From Siphonodentalium dalli (taxonomy: Eukaryota > Mollusca > Scaphopoda > Gadilida > Siphonodentaliidae), in assembly GCA_032622095.1 (NCBI GenBank), contig CP136068.1, positions 2,085,314 to 2,149,313 of the forward strand: 64,000 nucleotides of DNA, in the 5' to 3' direction. Under the pieces are notes generated by a model. The model ran no database searches and was not told the DNA's origin. It saw only the letters and a list, made by a program, of their open reading frames with translations. This document shows positions 56,038 through 64,000 of the stretch, piece by piece. The position numbers and the translations under genes were made by a program. The stretch's first letter is position 1, and every line of letters begins with the position of its first letter.

Positions 56038-56055
56038 CGAGCCCCCTATTCTTCT

Positions 56056-56645
56056 ACTGTGTTAAATACCAGAGATGTGTTAAAGACCAGGATTGTCTCC
56101 ATGATCAGGACTGTGTTAAATACCAGAGCTGTGTTAAAGACCAGGACTGTCTCCATGATCAGGACTGTGTTAAATACCAGAGATGTGTTAAAGACCAGGA
56201 CTGTCTCCATGATCAGGACTGTGTTAAATACCAGAGCTGTGTTAAAGACCAGGACTGTCTCCATGATCAGGACTGTGTTAAGGACCAGGACTGTCTCTAT
56301 GATCAGGACTGTGGTAAATACCAGAGCTGTGTTAAAGACCAGGATTGTCTCCATGATCAGGACTGTGTTAAATACCAGAGATGTGTTAAAGACCAGGATT
56401 GTCTCCATGATCAGGACTGTGTTAAATACCAGAGCTGTGTTAAAGACCAGGACTGTCTCCATGATCAGGACTGTGTTAAATACCAGAGATGTGTTAAAGA
56501 CCAGGACTGTCTCCATGATCAGGACTGTGTTAAATACCAGAGCTGTGTTAAAGACCAGGACTGTCTCCATGATCAGGACTGTGTTAAGGACCAGGACTGT
56601 CTCTATGATCAGGACTGTGGTAAATACCAGAGCTGTGTTAAAGAC
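56056..56645. repeat. 18-bp minisatellite, right block (about 33 units)
   Basis: Same array and orientation as the left block, mostly the 54-bp higher-order form. Begins with the second ACTGTG copy. Confidence 0.95.
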
Positions 56646-56739
56646 TATGCAGGGCAAACATTTAATAAATTCTCCTACATTGGAAGCAGGAAACAGAGAG
56701 ATAGAACCAGACACATCTGCACCCAACTATAAATCTCTA

Positions 56740-57010
56740 TTGACATAAAGATAGGGGCTGACATAAAGATAGGGGCTGACATAAAGATAGGGGCTAACAT
56801 AAAGATAGGGGCTGACATAAAGATAGGGGCTGGCATAAAGATAGGGGTTATTATGTAGTATACATGTAGGATCTCTATAGACATAAATATAGGGGCTGGC
56901 ATAAAGATAGGGGCTGGCATAAAGATAGGGGCTGGCATAAAGATAGGGGCTGGCATAAAGATAGGGGCTGACATAAAGATAGGGGCGGGCATAAAGATAG
57001 GGGCTGGCAT
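56740..57010. repeat. 18-bp tandem repeat, about 14 units
   Basis: GACATAAAGATAGGGGCT with GGCATAAAG variants, interrupted near 56845-56880 by TTATTATGTAGTATACATG. Unrelated in sequence to the neighbouring 18-bp array, despite equal period. Confidence 0.95.
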
Positions 57011-57154
57011 ATGGAGGGGTTATTATGTAGTATAGAGGTGACTTTATTACGTTCATAAGATACTAGTACAGCTCAATTGAAAACTATCCTTCTTCTGGTG
57101 GCTTTATGCTGCTAACCCAGACATAAAGGCTCCATGAAAATCTATTCATCAAAT

Positions 57155-57606
57155 CTATACATAAATCTATACATCCTAGGTGTATCCAAACCCACAGGGA
57201 GCCTCACACAGATAGAAGCGTGTACTATGGAGTGTCATCTGCTCCAATCTATGTGGGGCTCCCTACAGGATACATAAATCTATACATCCTAGGTGTATCC
57301 AAACCCACAGGGAGCCTCGCACAGATAGAAGCGTGTACTATGGAGTGTCATCTGCTCCAATCTATGTGGGGCTCCCTACAGGATACATAAATCTATACAT
57401 CCTAGGTGTATCCAAACCCACAGGGAGCCTCACACAGATAGAAGCGTGTACTATGGAGTGTCATCTGATCCAATCTATGTGGGGCTCCCTACAGGATACA
57501 TAAATCTATACATCCTAGGTGTATCCAAACCCACAGGGAGCCTCACACAGATAGAAGCGTGTACTATGGAGTGTCATCTGCTCCTATCTATGTGGGGCTC
57601 CCTACA
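57155..57606. repeat. 113-bp tandem repeat x 4
   Basis: GGATACATAAATCTATACAT starts at 57268, 57381, 57494 and 57607. Each unit has an internal inverted AGGGAGCC/GGCTCCCT pair and GATAGAAGCGTGTACTATGG, resembling the core of element E (GGGAGCC...TATAGAAG...GTCTGCTC...GGGGCTCCCTG). Confidence 0.92.
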
Positions 57607-58044
57607 GGATACATAAATCTATACATCCTAGGTGTATCAGAACCAACTAAGATGTCTAAAACTGCCTGGTGATAACAAACCATCTCTCTTTGTGGGTTAA
57701 AGATTAAGGGTATCTTTGAATACAATTCCAACACATTTTATTCATGAAGAGGCAGGAAATAGAAGAGAGGATTTCAGACACAAAGTCTGGACTCCAGTGG
57801 TCTGTGGCTCTGTCTCTTTGAAAAGCTGACGATAATCATATCGGATGTACCGTATGTCTCTAGATGTGTCCATTATATATCATTTCTACCACAACGCGGC
57901 ATTCCCAACATGATGTAATAAACCGTTTCCAAATATGGAGTGAATTCCTAGCGTAGTAAATGTTTGTGAGAATCATAGTATTTAGAGATAGTTATAAAAA
58001 CAACAAGATGAGAAAGTAAATGAATAATCAGTTCTACAGATATA
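57607..58044. other. Unassigned sequence
   Basis: No gene or repeat recognised. Confidence 0.4.
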
Positions 58045-58357
58045 AGGAGAAACCTAGGATCAGATTGAAGTTCCCCAGTTGAAATTCACCCATTGGGCAC
58101 CTCAATTATGAATTTTATCTTCTGCAAATTAGGGGATATAGAAACTTCCTAGAAGGGAAATGTACATGTAACTAAAAAAAATCTTAATTTGATACTATAG
58201 ATACATGTACTTCCCAGAAGATGAAGCCTAAACAGAATGAGGTCTCCAGAGGGTGTATTTGGTGATGCTAGCCCACTGTGCGGGATAGCATCACTAAATT
58301 CACCCTCTGGGGACCTCATTCTGCAAATGACAGACACGCTATTTGCAGGCTTGATAA
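58045..58357. mobile_element. Family B element, right half
   Basis: GATCAGATTGAAGTTCCCCA, then the AATGAGGTCTCCAGAGGG hairpin, ending GACACGCTATTTGCAGGCTT. Confidence 0.7.
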
Positions 58358-58598
58358 TCAGTCATGAATATCATTGACTGATAAAAACTTGACCTCTGTG
58401 AAGCCATAAACCAATGGAATCTCGCATAGTCTGTGCCACTCTCCAATGAAATGGAGGGAATCCCTACAATACAGAAACTAATTTAATAGAGACATCTAGA
58501 GACGTACATTGTACATGTCCATCTGATAGGAGTTTCCTCAGAGACTGCCTATTGCTATAAATCTCCTTTGACCTTATAAGACATTGACATGGCCCCCA

Positions 58599-58820
58599 CT
58601 GCGAGCTTTCCAATGAATGGCAACAAGCCATATTTCCGGCTAAATCCTGAAAAGTTACCCAAAATTCTGCTGTGGTTAAGGAGTCGATTATTTAGGGCAT
58701 TACTGTATTAACTAAGAAATATGTTCCCTGCGTTATTTTTTCGACTTTATAAGGTTCCCTGTCAAAACTTCAAAAAGTTCCCATGTTTTGAACTGGTGGA
58801 ATATGATCTCTACGGGTGTT
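58599..58820. mobile_element. MITE A right half (58599-58705) joined to repeat D
   Basis: GAGCTTTCCAATGAATGGCA to GGGCATTACTG, then D (AAGAAATATGTTCCCTGCG to TACGGGTGTTAGCC), the inverse arrangement of 21860-22131. Confidence 0.6.
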
Positions 58821-58828
58821 AGCCATTG

Positions 58829-59273
58829 TAGGTTACACAGGTGTAAATGTTTTCCATAGGCCTCAGTGCCAACGTTTTAGCGTATACTATTGGCAAGATA
58901 AACATTTGGTCCAAAATTTTCTTTAAATCTGAAAAATTGACACTTTGGGAAACTTTTTGCAAAAAAAAATCAGGTACGACAGGCAGGGAATTCACCTTTA
59001 AATCTTGTGTTTTCCTAACTAGTGTCAGAACCGCATAAAAAAATACTGTCATATTTTAGACCACAACAAAAAATTCAAACTTCACTACAGAGAGTTAATT
59101 CCTGTGCCAATAGCTATTTTTCCAGTGGGAAACCATAGGGAAGAGGTGTGATAATTGTTTTATGCCAAAAGCACACAAGGCTATTGACCAATTGTCTATT
59201 TTATTCTCTCCTATATATTCCTCCCGCATCCGCTAGAGGTCTCTCCGAACCTTATTTACACCAGTGTAACCTA
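58829..59273. mobile_element. Inverted-repeat element N, copy 1
   Basis: Ends TAGGTTACACAGGTGTAAAT and ATTTACACCAGTGTAACCTA-like. About 445 bp, no coding capacity beyond short frames. Confidence 0.75.
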
Positions 59274-60165
59274 AAGCGATAGCCCGCTTTTTCGCGGAAT
59301 AATTGTAACTCCCTACATTTCTTCAGAATTGCCCATCAATGGAAAAAATGTGTTCAAAAACAATATCACTTCTGTGGTTCTTTATTTATCACAAACAATT
59401 TAACCCCACCCCCTTTAACACATTATTCATCAAAAAAGCACAAATTTCCACCGCAGGTCATGTTCAGGCCCCATTTTCACACAGTTTTTGGGGTCTGGTG
59501 TTGCAAACTTGGCTCAGCTATGGAAGACTGTACAATATCCTTTCCATGAGAGAAATTCTGGTAATGTGAGGTCATTGAGTCCAGATTTGAGCAGCTGAGC
59601 ATGAAGCACATGACTTTATCAGCACATGGAAGACTAAAATATGATATTTTCATGTCTGCAAGGGTGATCCGAGATAACTGAATGTGGGTGTATATTGAAT
59701 TAGTTGAACAAAAATATGCTCTCTTTGAAGTGCTGAAGCATTTTCTTAAATGTGTCCAAGTTTTAGTGCTATTAACCTTCAAATGACCATACCCACCAGT
59801 GGAAATGACTAACTTGTATGTATCTGTATATCACTGGTTATAAAATCCAAAATACTTGTCAGATTAGCTTCTTATAACAAGTGATATGTGTCTCATTGAC
59901 ATGCTCATGTTATGTGGTCATTTGCATTATCATGTGACTACTACCACCTTGAAAAAAATGAAAATACCTTGAAAAATTGGCAATTTTTATGAAAAAATCA
60001 TACTATTTTTGGCTGATGTAAGAGCAAGAAGACATCAGCAGTAAGAATAGCTACACCATGCATGAGAGATTCGTTGGAGTGAAAGACCAGGCTGTTAAAA
60101 ATGCAATAAAATACTTTAAAGTGACTCCCAGGAATCAAAAAGGCCAAAAAGCTCATTTTCCCCTT
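59274..60165. other. Segment between two N elements, no recognised gene
   Basis: About 890 bp with a 101-codon minus-strand frame (59477-59782) lacking motifs. It could be the interior of a larger element bounded by the N copies. Confidence 0.4.
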
Positions 60166-60618
60166 TAGGTTACACAGGTGTAAATGTTTTCCATAGGCCT
60201 CAGTGCTAACGTTTTAGCGTATACTATTGGCAATATAAACATTTGGTCCAAAATTTTCTTTAAATCTGAAAAATTGACACTTTGGGAAACTTTTTGCAAA
60301 AAAAAATCAGGTACGACAGGCAGGGAATTCGCCTTTAAATCTTGTGTTTTCCTAACTAGTGTCAGAACCGCATAAAAAAATACTGTCATATTTTAGACCA
60401 CAACAAAAGTTCAAACTTCACTACAGAGGGTTAATTCCTGTGCCAATGGCTATTTTACCAGTGGGAAACCATAGGGAAGAGGTGTGATAATTGTTTTATG
60501 CAAAAAGCACACAAGGCTATTGACCAATCAGGGCCCAGTGTCTATTTAATTCTCTCCTATATATTCCTCCCGCATCCGCTAGAGGTCTCTCCGAACCTTA
60601 TTTACACCAGTGTAACCT
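60166..60618. mobile_element. Inverted-repeat element N, copy 2 (direct)
   Basis: Same orientation as copy 1 and about 95% alike by eye. Carries about 12 extra bases (CAGGGCCCAG region, about 60528-60540) that copy 1 lacks. Confidence 0.8.
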
Positions 60619-60690
60619 GTAGATATTCCTAGCATGATGGAGACTGCAGCCATAAATCTGCTTTGACCTACAGACTGGGGCAGTCATCAA

Positions 60691-60967
60691 GCCTGCAAAT
60701 AGCGTGTCTGTCATTTGCAGAATGAGGTCCCCAGAGGGTGAATTTAGTGACACTACCCCGTATAGCAGGCTAGCATCACTAAATTCACCCTCTGGGGACC
60801 TCATTCTGCTTAGGCCCTCAACTGCTATGGTAGACCTACGATCAGATTGAAGTTCCCCAGTTAAAGTTGGTGATGTTCACCCATTGGGCACCTCAATTAT
60901 GAATTTTATCTGCTGCAAATTAGGGGATCTAGAAACTTCCCAGAAGGGAAAATGTAACTAAAAACAA
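60691..60967. mobile_element. Family B element, left half
   Basis: TCAAGCCTGCAAATAGCGTG, hairpin, GATCAGATTGAAGTTCCCCA, ending in AGAAACTTCCCAGAAGGG. Confidence 0.7.
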
Positions 60968-61030
60968 CAAACTGGCAGACATACATTTGTATGGAGTACA
61001 TGTTCTAACCTACAGATTGGGGCAGACATA

Positions 61031-61223
61031 CAGTAATGCCCTAAGTAATGGACTCCTTAACCAGAGCAGAATTTGGGTAACTTTTCAGGATTTAGTCGGA
61101 AATATGGCTTGTTGCACTGAGAGCTTTTCGATTAATGGCAACAAGCCATATTTCCGACTAAATCCTGGAAAATTACCCATAATTATGCTGTGGTTAAGGA
61201 GTTGATTATTTAGGGCATTACTG
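61031..61223. mobile_element. MITE A, copy with shortened loop
   Basis: CAGTAATGCCCTAAGTAATG to GGGCATTACTG, flanked by TA. Confidence 0.8.
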
Positions 61224-61693
61224 TATTACTGTATGGTCTGCAGCCATGAATCTGCTCTGACCTACAGACTGGGGCAGACATATGGAGGGGTTATTAATTG
61301 TGAGGTGGCTTTATGCTGGTATCCTAGATAAGGCTCTCTGAGAGCTGCTTTACCTCTGATAAGAGCTATATTCCTGGCCCACTACTACTAATGGTGTGAT
61401 AAGAATAACAGAGCTGTTTGTAGCCAACAGAAGGTTATTTCTAGTGTTATGACAAGCACAGATGTCCAATAAAATTCATTTACACCCAACATTGTAGATG
61501 TAATAGCTAGATGCACATACCAATACATGTACCCAACCCAAAATGTAGCCAACAGATGTTATTATTATTTTTATGACAAGCACATATGCCCAATATCCCC
61601 CCCCCCCACACACCCACCATAGTACAATGTACATGTAATTTAAAGGCATACCAGTACATGTTCATAGTGTTGGGGAAATATTTTTAAAATTTA
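61224..61693. other. Unassigned sequence with a short C-run
   Basis: GTAGCCAACAGA is repeated near 61412 and 61543 with similar flanks, indicating a diverged duplication. No gene. Confidence 0.4.
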
Positions 61694-62074
61694 TTAAAAG
61701 GATGTAAAACACTACAGTAGGGTGATCAAACAAAGTGGGAATAATCTTGCTCAAAGTAGTTATTTTTTACGATTATTTATCAAGATACATGCCGTCATTC
61801 TTATATATTAATTAAATGCAATGACACTCGATGGCGAAATCATTTGTGTTACCGGTAGATTATCGCCGACAGTTGCGTCCCGAATCAAGATGTATATATT
61901 TACATTTGAACGTAGTTCAGACGATGTTTTCTATGGAGTGGTATGACAGATTTCGTTGCAATTTTCGGTGATGTTAGTAGAATGCTACATGTATATTCCC
62001 CAGGTTGGCATAGCGCCTGAGTACTAGTTACTTAGCAATTGCACGCACCCGACAAGTCCATAATATGACTTTAA
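61694..62074. mobile_element. TTAA-flanked element, family C, reversed copy
   Basis: TTAA at both ends (61694-61697 and 62071-62074). AGGGTGATCAAACAAAGTGG and GACAAGTCCATAATATGACT match, inverted, the copy at 1263-1617. Confidence 0.75.
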
Positions 62075-62249
62075 AGACTTAATTGTGATACAAATTGTCC
62101 ATTCCATCTGGAATTGAGGGACATAAGGTAAATAATGCTCTTATATAGAAGCGTCCGGCGGCAATCCGGCCCTATGTTAAAGAAGTGCTTATGGTGTGCT
62201 TATGACATCTTCATCACCCAACACCCCACTGTGTCTGAGCTACATGTAT

Positions 62250-62522
62250 TTAACCCTTTGAGTGCCAGGTCCGATTTTTGTATCAACCCATATACCATGT
62301 GCCAATGCATTCTCTTATATATGCGAGTCGACCATAGGTCGCCTCGCATATATAAGAGAATGCATTGGCCTAACAATTTTTCATCATTTGTTATTCTTTT
62401 TTACAATTTTAACAATTTTAATAATTTTTTAAAAATAAAAAATGTTTTTATTTTTTTAGGGCCGATTTTACAGACCGTAAATTAGGGCCGATGAGATCGG
62501 CCCCTGGCACTGAAAGGGTTAA
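62250..62522. mobile_element. TTAA-type element, family H, with one 67-bp hairpin
   Basis: TTAACCCTTTGAGTGCCAGG to CCTGGCACTGAAAGGGTTAA. Hairpin 62302-62368, then AGGGCCGATTTTACAGACCG. Confidence 0.85.
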
Positions 62523-62623
62523 ACCTTGAATTTATTCGCTGAGCTTCTGAGAAAGTCTATCCCAATTCAGACCCTGGATGAACCCTATGAGATATAGTGT
62601 CAAAACGGGTCATGACCAATATA

Positions 62624-62660
62624 CAGTAATGTCCTAAATAATCGAACCCCTTAACCACAG
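62624..62660. mobile_element. MITE A, terminal fragment
   Basis: CAGTAATGTCCTAAATAATC, then the CCTTAACCACAGCAG phrase; the remainder is replaced by the minisatellite. Confidence 0.6.
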
Positions 62661-62679
62661 CAGAATTACATGTATGGGT

Positions 62680-63040
62680 TATAATGGGGGGGTTATAATG
62701 ACAGGAGATATGTGCGGGGGGGGTATAATGACAGGAGATATGTGCAGGGGGTATAATGACATGAGATATGTGCGGGGGGTATAATGACAGGAGATACATG
62801 TATGTGCGGGGGTATAATGACAGGAGATATGTGCGGGAGGGGGGTATAATGACAGGAGATATGTGCGGGGGGGTATAATGACAGGAGATATGTGCGGGGG
62901 GGTATAATGACAGGAGATATGTGCGGGGGGGTATAATGACAGGAGATATGTGGGGGGGGGGGTATGACAGGAGATATGTGCGGGGGGGGTATAATGACAG
63001 GAGATATGTGCGGGGGGGGGGGGTATAATGACAGGAGATA
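62680..63040. repeat. G-rich minisatellite, about 28-31 bp x 12
   Basis: GTATAATGACAGGAGATATG, then TGCGGGGGG with variable G-run length. The long minus-strand frame is a by-product. G-runs on one strand could form quadruplexes. Confidence 0.92.
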
Positions 63041-63245
63041 TGTGAAACATTTGTAATCTACCTGTTGACGAGTGACAACAGGTGTGCAGACAGATCAGGG
63101 AAACCCCCACATGAACAAAGCATGAATAATGATTTATGAGCAGCAGACACTGATTCACTGCAGCCACATGATTTTATCAGGTATGAGCACAGCACTGGGC
63201 ATGCTATATGTATTTATTTTCTTTGAATATGGGATCTTTCTTCAC
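63028..63245. repeat. Direct duplication, copy 1
   Basis: GAGATATGTGAAACATTTGT, CTACCTGTTGACGAG and TTCACTGCAGCCACATG recur at 63740-63940. Confidence 0.8.
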
Positions 63246-63261
63246 TGAATTTGAGTTGGAG

Positions 63262-63607
63262 TTAACCCTTTACCCAACAAACCGGCCAAAACCGGCCAAA
63301 TAAAGCTCCAACAGCCTAAAATATCTTCGGTCTGTCTCAATAGAACCATACAAATATGGATATCATTGGAACCAGCTCCTTGACCACATTGTGATGGTTA
63401 CAGTTATGCCCTGTGCCAATGCATTCTCTTATATATGCGAGTCGACCATAGGTCGCCTCGCATTTTTTCTTACATTCTTTAACAATTTTATAATTTTTAA
63501 TGTGTTAAGCCAATGCATTCTCTTATATATGCGAGGCGACCTATGGTCGACTCGCATATATAAGAGAATGCATTGGCACAGGACCGTTCTGTTGGGTAAA
63601 GAGTTCA
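63262..63607. mobile_element. TTAA-type MITE, family P, copy with decayed right end
   Basis: TTAACCCTTTACCCAACAAA to CTGTTGGGTAAAGAGTTC. First hairpin truncated (63416-63464), second intact (63510-63576). Confidence 0.8.
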
Positions 63608-63739
63608 TATAAACAAGAACTTAAATTTAAGCTTCTAGAAATTTAATCTTCATTCAGTTTTTTCTACAAACTAAGATTGATTGTGTGACAACAATTGCTA
63701 CTATTGTTAGGTTTAGCATTCTAATATCTTATCTTATGA

Positions 63740-63940
63740 ACAAATGACACGAGATATGTGAAATATTTGTAATCTACCTGTTGACGAGCCGATAACAGGT
63801 GTGAAAACATATCAGGGAAAGCCCCACGGACAAGGCATGAATAATGATGTGGGCAGCAGACAGACTGATTCACTGCAGCCACATGGTGTTATCAGGTATG
63901 ATGTAAAACCATGGGCATTCTATTCATTTTCTTCAAGATA
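63740..63940. repeat. Direct duplication, copy 2
   Basis: Diverged copy of 63028-63245; the family P element lies between the copies. Confidence 0.8.
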
Positions 63941-64000
63941 TGCACATGATATCGATAATTATACTTGGTCATTTACGCTCCTATCAGCTTAGCCCACACC

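Larger units (their letters stand above)
47622..56055. mobile_element. Palindromic Polinton/Maverick-like element with an ATPase gene in each arm
   Basis: 8,434 bp forming one near-perfect palindrome centred near 51,838. The left terminus AGAAGAATAGGGGGCTCG is the inverse of the right terminus, and the arms agree by eye throughout apart from small indels. Termini starting AG and a 6-bp target duplication are established features of Polintons. The only recognisable gene is a packaging-type ATPase, present once per arm and transcribed outward from the centre. DNA polymerase B, retroviral-type integrase, adenovirus-type protease and capsid genes are absent, so it is non-autonomous. In ordinary Polintons the terminal repeats are hundreds of bases; here they are the whole element, as if made by a snap-back replication intermediate. 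Assignment to Polintons is inference from ends, duplication and ATPase. Confidence 0.75.

Noticed and set aside
47622-56055. Palindrome as an assembly artefact
   Set aside because: Perfect 6-bp duplication, matching AG termini at both ends and base differences between arms argue for a real insertion. It still needs spanning long reads.
62679-63167. 162-codon minus-strand frame rich in HISCHYTPP repeats
   Set aside because: Reading of the G-rich minisatellite; repeat lengths vary and no domain is present.
1-64000. Host protein-coding exons
   Set aside because: No frame outside the two LTR copies and the palindromic element shows a recognisable domain. Short conserved exons could still be missed by eye.

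Overview
The window is animal genomic DNA made almost entirely of mobile elements, with no recognisable host gene. The frequent palindromic words TACATGTA and ACTAGTA, the long C/G homopolymers, a Ty3/Gypsy element with a retroviral-type gag-pol frameshift and a Polinton-type element suggest a marine invertebrate, probably a mollusc such as a bivalve. The taxon is inference only.

Layout. 1-14,288: degenerate tandem repeats, a tRNA-derived SINE, and many short non-autonomous DNA elements (foldback elements at TA sites, and TTAA-flanked elements of piggyBac type), often nested or abutting. 14,352-20,152: a young Ty3/Gypsy LTR retrotransposon (copy A, minus strand). It keeps gag, protease and the integrase tail in open frames but has lost reverse transcriptase, RNase H and the integrase core. 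20,153-32,893: more nested foldback, TTAA and hAT-like elements. 32,902-40,794: a second copy of the LTR element (copy B, minus strand). It retains all pol domains but is broken by many frameshifts. 40,795-45,740: repeats, a 100-base assembly gap and two hAT-like MITEs with 8-bp target duplications. 45,752-56,645: an 18-bp minisatellite split by an 8.4-kb palindromic element. 56,650-64,000: tandem repeats, MITEs and direct duplications.

The most striking object is 47,622-56,055. It is a near-perfect palindrome of two arms of about 4.2 kb, with termini beginning AG, and it is flanked by a 6-bp duplication (ACTGTG) of the interrupted minisatellite. AG termini and 6-bp duplications are Maverick/Polinton hallmarks. 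Each arm carries a gene for a packaging-type (A32/FtsK-HerA-like) ATPase fused to C2H2-type zinc fingers and polyglutamine, and the two copies are divergently transcribed from the centre. Polymerase, integrase, protease and capsid genes are absent. I read it as a snap-back-like, non-autonomous Polinton derivative in which the whole element is terminal inverted repeat.

A second theme is modularity. A 67-bp hairpin (core GAGTCGACC/GGTCGCCTC) occurs about 20 times, inside at least three element families with unrelated ends. The two LTR copies are complementary: A supplies intact Gag and a small membrane-type ORF but no RT, whereas B has RT sequence but broken frames and no small ORF.
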